DNA of 48,753 nt from an uncultured Saprospiraceae bacterium (GTDB lineage: Bacteria > Bacteroidota > Bacteroidia > Chitinophagales > Saprospiraceae), in assembly GCA_937928575.1 (NCBI GenBank), contig CALFWW010000193.1:1-48753 (forward strand). Reading direction: 5' to 3'. The position numbers and the translations under genes were made by a program. Under the pieces are notes generated by a model. The model did not search any database, was not told the DNA's origin, and saw only the letters and a program-made list of their open reading frames with translations. This document shows, piece by piece, positions 40,298-48,753 of the stretch; within the stretch, counting starts at the first letter, position 1, and each line of letters starts with the position of its first letter.

Positions 40298-42982
40298 TTA
40301 ATTTTTAATAAATCGCTGGGTTGAATGGATATTATTTTCAGATTTGATTACAAGATGGTGTAATCCATTTGCAAGATTCGAAACATCTAACTCGATAGGC
40401 TGAATACCTTTTGATAGTTGCACTTTTTTCTCCAACATCAATCTTCCGTTGATATCATAAATTATTAGTTGAGCAGTTCTATCAAATTGGCTTTCAATGG
40501 TTGTAATCATATAATCGTTGGCAGGATTGGGATATAGTGCATTATTTTTTACTGCTACAAATGCATAAGGATCAAAAGAAATATCGGTGCCTAATTCTGT
40601 TTCATTTCCATCAGGCATACCATTAATTTCACCAAGCACAATTGAGAAATACAGTGGCCAGGCTTGACAATTTAAAGTCCAGTCAGCATTGAAATAATAA
40701 AAAGCAATTTGATAATCACCATCCACTAAATCATAGACTTTTAGTTCATCAGGACAATCGTAAGAACACGTGTACATAGTAACAATTTCATCTGCAGGGC
40801 CATACAAAATGAATACGGAATTACCTTGTGGAATTCCGTAAACGGTCATGTCACCTTCATCAACCGTGGGTAAGATAGTGCAAGCATTTCCTGTGACTAA
40901 CAGTGTCTCTTCGGATACGATATTGTTATTCGATTCATCAGATTCTATAATATTATCACTTCCATTTGCTTCTCGATCAATCGCTAAAATTACATAATAT
41001 TCTCCTAGCAATAAATTCCAAGGAATCGCAATCCCATCTCCCGCCATCACATTCTCATTGTATTCTGATCCCCAAAAACCAGTTGGAATCAACCCTACTT
41101 CTGCATCATCATCAGACAATACGGTGTCGCTTGACAAATAAACTCGGATATCAAAAGCATTGGCAGCATCTGAATTTCCATTGTTTATCAAATCAAAACT
41201 AAAACCTGCTGTTTCTAATTGTGCAGCTGTAGATGTTGTTAAAACAAGATTATCACCAGTCAAATCAACAAAGGAACCTGGTTCTTCATTACACGGAACC
41301 TCTATTACAAATTTATGTTTTACAAGTCCCTTGTTATTAACCCATATACCATTCCAATGATTAATAGAAATATAATCCAATAAAGGTCCATTATGTTCTT
41401 GATGGTTTACAAAGTCGACTTCTTCTCCATTGGACCAAACAAAATTACCTTCTTCTTCGAAATCGCTCATTCCAATCCAAGCATTTTCTGCTAAATATCC
41501 GTAAAGGAAGCTGTTTTCAAATTCAGTTTCGATGGAAGTTAATACTCCTCCTGCTTCGATAGCAAATGAATCTGCTTCCCACCAATGTACTGACAATTCA
41601 GAAATAAAGTATCTATTACTATTGTACTGACCTAAATAATTATATCCACTAATTTCGTCTGGACAATCATCACTAACATCGGCATTAAATAAAAAAGTTG
41701 CTTCAATAGAATTATTGTTACTAACTGGGTCGATTAGATGTTCGCTATATGCAACAATCGATACATCAAATGACGCAGGCAATGTGTCAGGAAAAGTAGG
41801 GTTGAAATCGTAAAAAACATTTAACGCTATGGTTTCACCGACGCCCAGTTCGTCGATACAGATTACCTTGGTTTGATCGGTGTCATCATAGGTAAGAATA
41901 TTTTGATATGGATTTGATGTGATCGAAGGAATACTACCATGTGCGTTTCTACCCACTATCGCTTTTACATTATAAGCAGTTGCAGGACCATTGTTGGAAA
42001 TTTCTCCCTCATAACTAACAATTCCTTCATCACCATATTCAAAAGAAGCATTGGTGATATCAACAGAAATATCGGTTGTATATTTTTGACAGAAAATATC
42101 GAATAGTTGATTCGATGCATCAATTTCTAGTGACGTGCCCGTAATGTTTGAATATTTCTTAACGTAGAATGAACCCCATTGTGTAGCATTCATTGAAAAG
42201 GAAGGGAAATAAAACGGATCTGGCATCGGTACATTAACAAATGAAATTACACCTACTTCATTTGGGGCCAAAATTCCAATATCAGCTTGACCGAGTAAAA
42301 TATCTGCTAGCGGATCTTCGCTTGTCAATGATTGATAAAAACCAAAAGTTTGAGGAAGTGAGGGAGCTGAATCCAGATTTTGAACAGTGACGGTAAAGTT
42401 AATCAACGACCCAGGAGTTGGAAACTCTGCAGGACAACTATGAGATAAAATCTCTACTTGCGAATCAGGAATCTGCTCATTACATGGAAGTTCCATGATA
42501 AATTTTTCTTTCGCCCAGATGCTTTTCAGAGACCATCCGCCACCATTTATCCACAAATTTATTGAAGCACTATTATTATCAATCGAATTTGGAGGATTAG
42601 GGTTGACATTATAAAAAAAGAGTGACTCACCACTAGACCAAACTAAATTACCCTCATTTACATAATCATTCAATCCAATATGGGCACTAGGTCCCGCATT
42701 TATATCCAATGCACCTTCAAGAATAAATGCATTTTCCTCAGCACTAGTAATGGCTGCCAAATAACCGCCATTTGCAAGCGCAATGTCATTTGCGTTTTGC
42801 CATCGGACTTCAATTTGAGAAATATAATATTGATGGTCATTGATTTCACCGATATAGTCAAATCCAGCGATTTCATTGGGACATTGGGCAACACAGATGG
42901 TTGTTAAGGCAAAGTACAGGAGTACTGTTGCACTGACAAGGAAAGATCTTGGGTGTAATGTGTGTAGCTTAATCAGGCTCAT
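40298..42982 (-). CDS. T9SS surface protein with two C-type-lectin-like domains and CARDB domain
   Basis: 894 residues. Signal peptide (~1-32), C-type-lectin-like domain 1 (~35-165: GGYLAAITSAEENAFI, HIGLNDYVNEGNLVWSSGE), a DUF11/CARDB-like region (~170-430), lectin-like domain 2 (~438-565: GGVLTSIETEFENSFLY, WIGMSDFEEEGNFVWSNGE), CARDB adhesion domain (~573-700: FDLINNGNSDAANAFDIRVY, DESNNNIVSEETLLV), a copy of the shared Cys module (~701-783: MYTCSYDCPDELKVYDLVDG) and a type A sorting domain (~815-894: LYPNPANDYMITT ... STQRFIKN). Exported by T9SS to the cell surface or medium; the lectin folds suggest glycan or protein binding, ligand unknown. Own promoter and terminator; 526 bp from the CotH gene. 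Confidence 0.9.
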   Translation of the reverse strand: MSLIKLHTLHPRSFLVSATVLLYFALTTICVAQCPNEIAGFDYIGEINDHQYYISQIEVRWQNANDIALANGGYLAAITSAEENAFILEGALDINAGPSAHIGLNDYVNEGNLVWSSGESLFFYNVNPNPPNSIDNNSASINLWINGGGWSLKSIWAKEKFIMELPCNEQIPDSQVEILSHSCPAEFPTPGSLINFTVTVQNLDSAPSLPQTFGFYQSLTSEDPLADILLGQADIGILAPNEVGVISFVNVPMPDPFYFPSFSMNATQWGSFYVKKYSNITGTSLEIDASNQLFDIFCQKYTTDISVDITNASFEYGDEGIVSYEGEISNNGPATAYNVKAIVGRNAHGSIPSITSNPYQNILTYDDTDQTKVICIDELGVGETIALNVFYDFNPTFPDTLPASFDVSIVAYSEHLIDPVSNNNSIEATFLFNADVSDDCPDEISGYNYLGQYNSNRYFISELSVHWWEADSFAIEAGGVLTSIETEFENSFLYGYLAENAWIGMSDFEEEGNFVWSNGEEVDFVNHQEHNGPLLDYISINHWNGIWVNNKGLVKHKFVIEVPCNEEPGSFVDLTGDNLVLTTSTAAQLETAGFSFDLINNGNSDAANAFDIRVYLSSDTVLSDDDAEVGLIPTGFWGSEYNENVMAGDGIAIPWNLLLGEYYVILAIDREANGSDNIIESDESNNNIVSEETLLVTGNACTILPTVDEGDMTVYGIPQGNSVFILYGPADEIVTMYTCSYDCPDELKVYDLVDGDYQIAFYYFNADWTLNCQAWPLYFSIVLGEINGMPDGNETELGTDISFDPYAFVAVKNNALYPNPANDYMITTIESQFDRTAQLIIYDINGRLMLEKKVQLSKGIQPIELDVSNLANGLHHLVIKSENNIHSTQRFIKN

Positions 42983-43243
42983 ACCACTTGGGTGATGTTC
43001 TTATGTAAAGTTGAACATATTTAGGAATGAATCCAATAACAAAACAGGGTATTTGTCAATAAAAATGGGTCTTTTTTCAAGTATTTTGGTTTAAAAAGAA
43101 ATTTTTTGTCAATTTAAATTTGATAAAATGTTAATATAATATCTAGTTAAATGACTTAGAAATTGCAAAACTTTCTTTTCACTGAATGAAAAACGCTTCT
43201 TTACTTTCAAGGTCTTATCAAGAATTACACCTTTTGGTGGTCA

Positions 43244-43423
43244 ATGGATGAGGTGAATTCAGCATTCTATCATTCTAATTGTATAGCATTGACGATTTTA
43301 TCCCTTGGTATTGAAAAGTATTTGCAAAAAAAACAAATCGAAGCACTGAAAGTTGAAATTCAAAAGGAGAAAGTTTTATTTGAAAGGCCTTGGTTGTTGG
43401 AGAAGTTGGGGGAGATGTATTGA
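43244..43423 (+). CDS. Possible small protein or gene remnant, function unknown
   Basis: A 59-codon frame with an ATG at 43244, too short for most ORF lists. It has protein-like composition: a strongly amphipathic helix (EKYLQKKQIEALKVEIQKEK) followed by RPWLLEKLGEMY and the stop. It is opposite in direction to its neighbours. It may be the 3' remnant of a decayed gene, since the frame continues upstream without a start (FWWSMDEVN). I do not recognise a family. Confidence 0.3.
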   Translation: MDEVNSAFYHSNCIALTILSLGIEKYLQKKQIEALKVEIQKEKVLFERPWLLEKLGEMY

Positions 43424-43442
43424 AAGAATTATTCAGGAAATT

Positions 43443-43489
43443 AAAACGAAAAGAGGCAAGTCCAAAATTGACTTGCCTCTTTTCGTTTT
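43443..43489 (-). terminator. Strong hairpin terminator after sugar-dehydrogenase/lectin gene
   Basis: A perfect 20-bp stem (43443-43462 with 43470-43489; core cgaaaagaggcaagtc), loop caaaatt. It starts 22 bp past the stop codon at 43512. Confidence 0.85.
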
Positions 43490-43511
43490 GCTTCACAATG
43501 ATTTGATGAAA

Positions 43512-46500
43512 TTATGATTTAACAAAACGTGTGCTTTCTGTTTGACCATTTTTGTCTTTGATGACTAAATGATAAATACCCGTTTTGAGATCCGAAAGCT
43601 TTAAAGTTGTTGTATTATTTCCTTCTTCTAAATTCGCTACTTGTTGTTTTTGAAGTACACCGATTATATTGTATACTTCGATCAGGACGTCTCCATCAAA
43701 ATTGCTATCAATAGTTACAAAAGCTTCATCACTTACTGGATTTGGAAATAAATTAATGATTGAAAAATTATTCAAATCAGCTGCTATCCTCGTATTTGCA
43801 ATTGGATGGTTATTGTTAAATAGCACTGTGCTTACCATAAAAGGAATCCATTCATTGCAATCAGTTGATTGTACGGCTAAATAATACTGCGCATTCGGAA
43901 TGAGTCCACTCACTACTTCTGTATTTGTACAATCAGTTGACCAAGGATTACACTGCCACACAATACCACTTGAAGAAGCACTTGAGTCAAAAATCTTTGT
44001 ATTTTCTGCTGAAGTTAATCCTGTAATTGTAATCTCACCGAAATCAGTTTCCGAGTAGCTAACATTACATCCACCAACTACAGGTGTTCCTGCACAAGTA
44101 CACATGTCACTTTGGATGACATCATTTTCAGTGTTGTGATTATTGTCATTACAAGGAGTCCCTGCGGATGCTGGAACGTCTGGATCGTTCGGTTCGCAAT
44201 CTTGATTATCTGGAATGCCGTCACCGTCCGAATCGCCAGACCCTTCAGGAATTGTGAAAGGAATAAATTCATCGCAATTATCTGATTGAACACTCAAAAA
44301 ATAAGTTTCACCTTGCGAAAATCCGAATTGATAATTGAGTTCCTCAACAGAAAAACAGGGGTTGTTATTCCATGGATTACACTCCCACAATACATTGAAA
44401 TTTTCATCAAATATTTTCGTGTTTTCAGCAGCTGTTAATCCATAAATATTTACACCCAATCCAGCTTCTGAATTGAATGGTTCAACTTGAATGTCACACT
44501 CATTTGAACTACAAGCTATCTCAATGGATGCTGCACAATTGGGATCATTAAATTTATCAAATGGATTGATCGTTTTGCCATCGCTGTTGAAGATGTATTC
44601 TATGATTTGATGGGTTTGTCCATATTCTAATTCCAACAATGTAGTTTCAAATTGAGCAATTTGAACATTTAAAAAGAACATATTATCATCCGTAAATGTA
44701 CCATCAACAAACAAATCATATGTTAATGTTACCCCATCACAAGCGACATTTGAAACAGTAGCATCCAATTCACAAAGAACATTTTCTTGAATTAAAATTG
44801 GAATCGATTCATTGCAATTATCAGATTGTATGACCAAGGTAAACTGTCCATCGGGTACCCCATTAATGATTTCAGGATTGTCGCACACGTTGCTGAAATT
44901 CGGCATACATTCATAGATTGGAAAGTTTTCATCATTTAATAATTGCACACTTGCATTCGATGGGAGTCCATTTATAGTGATGACATTCCCGACTACATCT
45001 GTCGTTACCTGACAAGTATTTGCGTTAATTGTTAGTGGAATAAATTCATCACAAATTCCGGATTGTACACTTAAGAAATAAGTTCCGCTTGGTAAGTTTG
45101 AAACAATTTCTGAGCTCGTGCAATTATTGTTACTCCAAGGGTTGCATTCAAACAATACTGCGTAATTTTCATCAAACAATTTTGTATTTTCCCCACTCGT
45201 CAATCCAGTAATGCTTAAATCGCCATTAATAATTGCGGTGTTGATATTGCAGCCATTGCCACCATCAGCCAATACGGTTGCAGTGATCGAACAAGTGGTA
45301 TTGAGACCACAAAGACTTTCGGCAGCATAGGTTAAGAAGTAAGAACCAGGACCAATTTCAGTTCCAGATGATACGCCACCTACTTGTTGCGCGGGACCTA
45401 CAAGTCCTTGTGGACAAGTAGTAGTCGCAACAGCGTCTGGCCAATTTGCAATTACAGTAGTTTCACCAGGTGCGATTTGAATAATAACATCATCAGGACA
45501 ATCAATGCCTAATGAAGTTGAAACAAAAGTACCTTCGCAAGTACATCCATCATCAAGTATGACATCATTTTGAGTGGCTCCGTCGTTGTCATTGCAACTT
45601 GTTCCGGGAGTTGCTGGAAGGACAGGATTATTATCATCACAATCCTGATCTGCGCAAATACCATCATTGTCCATATCTACACAGCCACCTTGAATTGTAA
45701 TTGGAATCCATTCATCACAGACAGTAGATTGTACACTTAAAAAATAATTTCCTGATGTCAGTCCAGAGATAAGTTCAGTATTAGAACATGGGTTTCCATT
45801 CCAAGGGTTACATTCCCAGATTACATTTATATTGTCATCGAAAAGTTTAGCATTTTCAGAATTTGTCAAACCAGTAACAGTGACAGCTGAATTGTTTGTT
45901 GTATAGGCAACATTGCAGCCAACTGGAGCGTTTGTTACTGTGATTATTATCCCACAGCCAACATTGTTCCCACATTCATCATTTGCACTAAAAATCACTT
46001 GGTAAGAGCCAATGCTTAAAAACGAATTAGGTGCCGGACCTGTAATTTGGGTGATGTTTACAGAGCCCACTGGACAATTAGTAAATGCTGTTGGAAAATC
46101 GAAATCAACCTGAACAGTTGTGCTGCTTTGCGGAATCGCAATCGTAATGTCCTCTTGACAAGTGAGGTCTATCGAAGCTAGTATTGGTGTGCCAATGCAC
46201 GTGCAGCCATCCATATTAATCTGATCATTTTCAGTTGTTGCATCGTTATCATCACAAGGAGTACCCGGATTGGTTGGTAAATTCGGATTGTTGTCATTGC
46301 AGTCTTGATCTGCGCAAACCCCATCACCATCAATGTCTATGCAAGTAGTGCTACAAGGGATTTCTATAATATAGCGTCTTTCAGTAGTAATATTGTTGAG
46401 GCTCCAACTTCCATCCCAAAAATTCATAACTGCATAGTCATTATTTTCGGAGTTGGTTCCGGTAAAATTATTGAAAGTTGTTGGTTCGCCACTTGCCAAC

Positions 46501-48101
46501 TCCAAAGTGCCTTCTGTATTTAAGTCGCTCACTCCGATGAATGCAATTTCATTGTTAGATTGTAGGTAAGATTGGATGAGGTTATTTTCGGACTGATCAT
46601 TTGGTGAAGCTAAATAGCCTTGATAGAATTCTGCCAAAGATGATCCATTTATCCAATTGCTGGTTTTATTGGAGATGAAATATTTCGCATTATTGTAATC
46701 GCCAATAAATGTAAATCCATCATAGCTATTTTGACAACCCGTTAGTCCTGGTGTATATTCAAATTCTAAAATACAACCGGGATTGTTTGGCGCTATTGAA
46801 GTTCCTTGAGTTGGTCCGGAAGTAGCACCAAACTTATCGCAAACCACATAAATTTTGGACCCATCAGGAGAGATTGCGACATCTCTAAATCTACCTAAAC
46901 CTTCGAAATATGGGATGGCCGCTCCAGCAATACTTTTTCCATCTGCACTGAGTGGTTGGCGATAAATGGTTGCTTTCTTTAGGGAGGTAATCAGTAGTGA
47001 ATTGCTCCAATTTGGGATGGTATTTTGACCATAATATCCAATACCAGATGGCGCAATCGATGGTCGGAACAACCAAGCATTTGGAAAAGGTTCTGTGCCT
47101 GCTACTGCATAATTGTACCAGTCTACCACTTCATTGTTAGGTACAGCGTAGTAGGATGCAATTGGGTTTTCGTAATTGGTGATTCCATTTGCATTGTTAA
47201 ATTCGTTGTTGATGATTGGTAGTAAACTTCCAGTTCCGACAGCAGCACCATTGTAATTTCCGTCCGCAAATCCTGAAACCAATGGATGTCCATAATTATT
47301 GCCCTGATTGATGATATTGACTTCATCATCTGTATAAGGACCATGTTCCGCGGAATATAAATCGCCAAATTGTCCAACCGCTAATCCTTGTGGATTTCGG
47401 TGTCCCAATGTCCATACTGCATTCCCAAATGGGTTTGTATTTGGAATCCAGCTGCCACCAACTGGTTCTGTATTTAATCTTAAAATTTTTCCTTCATAAT
47501 TATTTGGATCTTGGGCATTATTCGGACGTTCTGCATTTCTAAATTGTCCAGCTCCCATATCACCAACAGTATAAAAGAGATAAGGAATTCCAGCAGTAGT
47601 TGTAATTAAAAGTCTTCCCCCGTTGTGATCATTTGATCCTGGGATATTGTCCAATACCGTTTGAGGATTTGATAAAGTCCCATTATTATAATTATATCTT
47701 TCAATTTTGGTTTTGAAAAAGCAGCCTTGATCATTGGGTTGGCAACCATCAAACTGATAGGTATACGCTACGTAAACATAAGGTTTGTCATTTAATAAAT
47801 CAGGATGTAGCGCCACTCCTGTAAATCCACCTTGTGGCCATGGGTTTTGATTGTTAGGAAAATTTTTCAAATTCGTAGCATCCAAAACAATTGATTGTAC
47901 ACCAGAATTGGGATCAATTCGAAGTAATTTATAGGCTCTGGATTCTGTCACCCAAAGTTGATTGTTAGGACCGTAAGTAATTTCCCATGGCTGCTCCAAA
48001 TCACAAGCAACTTGTCGAAGTTGGAAAGGTTCGTTTTGTGCAAAAGAAATATTGCTAATGACTATTAAGCAGCATATCGTGAATAGATTTTTAATGTACA
48101 T
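43512..48101 (-). CDS. T9SS surface protein: sugar-dehydrogenase beta-propeller fused to C-type lectin and Cys modules
   Basis: 1,529 residues. Signal peptide (1-21). Residues ~24-430 are a glucose/sorbosone dehydrogenase (PQQ-type) propeller: QPWEITYGPNNQLWVTE, FTGVALHPD, SNDHNGGRL (catalytic-His region), YEGKILRLN, LGHRNPQGLAV, SAEHGPYTDDEVN. Then a C-type-lectin-like domain (~456-586: YLASPNDQSENNLIQSYL, EIAFIGVSDLNTEGTLELASGE), three MopE/thrombospondin-3-like Asp motifs (~586-636, 804-856, 1288-1340), two HYR-like domains (~645-724, 860-944), five Cys modules (~724-804, 948-1029, 1028-1104, 1201-1288, 1343-1423), and a type A sorting domain (~1451-1529: LFPNPVSDEAFVTI ... STRFVKS). Probably a surface enzyme or binding protein for sugars; PQQ use and activity are inference. 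Single-gene unit. Confidence 0.92.
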   Translation of the reverse strand: MYIKNLFTICCLIVISNISFAQNEPFQLRQVACDLEQPWEITYGPNNQLWVTESRAYKLLRIDPNSGVQSIVLDATNLKNFPNNQNPWPQGGFTGVALHPDLLNDKPYVYVAYTYQFDGCQPNDQGCFFKTKIERYNYNNGTLSNPQTVLDNIPGSNDHNGGRLLITTTAGIPYLFYTVGDMGAGQFRNAERPNNAQDPNNYEGKILRLNTEPVGGSWIPNTNPFGNAVWTLGHRNPQGLAVGQFGDLYSAEHGPYTDDEVNIINQGNNYGHPLVSGFADGNYNGAAVGTGSLLPIINNEFNNANGITNYENPIASYYAVPNNEVVDWYNYAVAGTEPFPNAWLFRPSIAPSGIGYYGQNTIPNWSNSLLITSLKKATIYRQPLSADGKSIAGAAIPYFEGLGRFRDVAISPDGSKIYVVCDKFGATSGPTQGTSIAPNNPGCILEFEYTPGLTGCQNSYDGFTFIGDYNNAKYFISNKTSNWINGSSLAEFYQGYLASPNDQSENNLIQSYLQSNNEIAFIGVSDLNTEGTLELASGEPTTFNNFTGTNSENNDYAVMNFWDGSWSLNNITTERRYIIEIPCSTTCIDIDGDGVCADQDCNDNNPNLPTNPGTPCDDNDATTENDQINMDGCTCIGTPILASIDLTCQEDITIAIPQSSTTVQVDFDFPTAFTNCPVGSVNITQITGPAPNSFLSIGSYQVIFSANDECGNNVGCGIIITVTNAPVGCNVAYTTNNSAVTVTGLTNSENAKLFDDNINVIWECNPWNGNPCSNTELISGLTSGNYFLSVQSTVCDEWIPITIQGGCVDMDNDGICADQDCDDNNPVLPATPGTSCNDNDGATQNDVILDDGCTCEGTFVSTSLGIDCPDDVIIQIAPGETTVIANWPDAVATTTCPQGLVGPAQQVGGVSSGTEIGPGSYFLTYAAESLCGLNTTCSITATVLADGGNGCNINTAIINGDLSITGLTSGENTKLFDENYAVLFECNPWSNNNCTSSEIVSNLPSGTYFLSVQSGICDEFIPLTINANTCQVTTDVVGNVITINGLPSNASVQLLNDENFPIYECMPNFSNVCDNPEIINGVPDGQFTLVIQSDNCNESIPILIQENVLCELDATVSNVACDGVTLTYDLFVDGTFTDDNMFFLNVQIAQFETTLLELEYGQTHQIIEYIFNSDGKTINPFDKFNDPNCAASIEIACSSNECDIQVEPFNSEAGLGVNIYGLTAAENTKIFDENFNVLWECNPWNNNPCFSVEELNYQFGFSQGETYFLSVQSDNCDEFIPFTIPEGSGDSDGDGIPDNQDCEPNDPDVPASAGTPCNDNNHNTENDVIQSDMCTCAGTPVVGGCNVSYSETDFGEITITGLTSAENTKIFDSSASSSGIVWQCNPWSTDCTNTEVVSGLIPNAQYYLAVQSTDCNEWIPFMVSTVLFNNNHPIANTRIAADLNNFSIINLFPNPVSDEAFVTIDSNFDGDVLIEVYNIIGVLQKQQVANLEEGNNTTTLKLSDLKTGIYHLVIKDKNGQTESTRFVKS

Positions 48102-48538
48102 AATGGGTGTTGTGTTCTTTGTTAAAATTTGGAAAATATTAACTAAGGTGTATTTAGAACTAAAATGGAGGAGGTCAAATATGAAAGCTCCCTCAAGTTA
48201 CTTCAAAGATTTTTGTGATTCTTTCAATTCCTTTAATAAAGATATTATTTGGTTCTTTAGTAGCCAAAAACATAAATCTTAATTTGTCAACAATAATTGT
48301 TATTGAAATCTGATTTATAGGTTTAATAATCATTGCTTTGTCAAAAAAATAATGGAGTTTTTGAAAGTACGAGTTTGTTATTTTTAAAAATACCTATTTA
48401 GGCTTAGAATGAAAGGAGTTGATCGGCAATTATTGACCTGATAAATTCATCTGATAAATATCTTGTTAGAATCAAACAATGCCTAATTTTCAAGAAATAA
48501 ACACCATCAGCAAATGAATTGAAATCAATTGTGGGCGG
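48102..48538. other. Intergenic, 437 bp
   Basis: AT-rich region upstream of the sugar-dehydrogenase/lectin gene. It must hold that gene's promoter, but I found no clear TAnnTTTG box, no terminator and no credible ORF. Confidence 0.55.
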
Positions 48539-48753
48539 TTATTCTTTCCAATTGCACTCAAATAGAATTTTTCCTGTGAGATCTGATATATGTAAGTATA
48601 TTGTTTGATATCCTGTTTTGAAATTAGGATTTGATATGTAAAAGGGTCTGGATTGACAGGATGTTGAACTTGTTTTTATTTCAAAAAAAGTCCTTATCTC
48701 GACACGAAAAAATCAGATGTTGCAAACTGAAGTCTTTGGCTTTTTCAACTTTA
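48539..48753 (-). pseudogene. 3' end of a reading frame, running off the right edge, with an apparent frameshift
   Basis: From the edge, one minus-strand frame reads AKDFSLQHLIFSCRDKDFF and stops at a TGA (48681-48683). In the neighbouring frame, protein-like sequence continues (EIKTSSTSCQSRPFYISN, YQTIYLHISDLTGKILFECN) to a TAA at 48539. Removing one base from the seven-A run at 48683-48689 would join them. The end is reminiscent of a secretion-type beta domain (HISDLTGKILFE), but only ~70 codons are visible. Either a sequencing indel, a true frameshift, or chance. Confidence 0.35.

Larger units (their letters stand above)
42983..43511. other. Intergenic, 529 bp
   Basis: AT-rich. It holds a possible 59-codon plus-strand frame (43244-43423) and a 20-bp-stem terminator (43443-43489). 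The lectin-gene promoter should lie in 42983-43200; no clear box was seen. Confidence 0.6.

Noticed and set aside
43275..43496. 73-codon minus-strand frame before the sugar-dehydrogenase terminator
   Set aside because: It spans the strong terminator hairpin and is antisense to a more protein-like plus-strand frame.

Overview
The window looks like the chromosome of a free-living member of the Bacteroidota, probably close to Saprospiria. It is AT-rich, and four or more large secreted proteins end in, or clearly belong to, the type IX secretion system (T9SS) type A class. Other clues are SprB-type repeats as in gliding adhesins, DUF4846 and retropepsin-like families typical of the phylum, one TAnnTTTG promoter box, and no clear Shine-Dalgarno sites. 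This assignment is inference from gene content; no rRNA or tRNA gene was seen.

Layout. (1) 1-12095, minus: one giant surface protein, open at the left edge (at least 4,031 codons), a mosaic of SprB-like, PKD-like, LamG, lamin-tail, discoidin and DUF11-like modules. Two domains sit inside other repeats, and a 327-bp tandem array runs off the edge. (2) 12514-16370, minus: a YidE/AspT-type transporter, an ExbD/TolR protein, a lipoprotein and a small basic protein, mostly closed by clear hairpin terminators. (3) 17140-21258, minus: polysaccharide deacetylase, cytochrome P450, family 2 glycosyltransferase and NDP-sugar epimerase/dehydratase, which look like one glycan or small-molecule operon. (4) 21626-25486: adjacent 4-oxalocrotonate decarboxylase and 2-oxopent-4-enoate hydratase homologues (minus), divergent from an FMN 2-hydroxyacid oxidase and a HisC-like aminotransferase (plus). 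(5) 25580-35770: housekeeping and accessory genes: Spy/CpxP-like protein, two-lobed aspartic protease, formate-THF ligase, dicluster ferredoxin, AlkA-type glycosylase, fatty acid desaturase, DUF4846 lipoprotein, a T9SS protein and the Nnr NAD(P)HX repair enzyme. (6) 35923-48101, minus: three large T9SS surface proteins, each its own transcription unit: a CotH-kinase protein broken by one in-frame TGA, a double C-type-lectin/CARDB protein, and a sugar-dehydrogenase/lectin fusion. (7) The right edge holds the 3' end of another, possibly frameshifted, minus-strand reading frame.

The most notable signals are: the nonsense codon that separates a CotH protein from its T9SS sorting domain; a cysteine-containing ~80-residue module shared by the three neighbouring T9SS proteins that I cannot assign to a named family; domain-inside-repeat nesting in the giant adhesin, one insert flanked by 11-bp direct repeats; a 188-bp element with perfect 17-bp terminal inverted repeats upstream of the formate-THF ligase gene; and two intergenic elements in which a GAGTACAT-type microsatellite lies between inverted arms.
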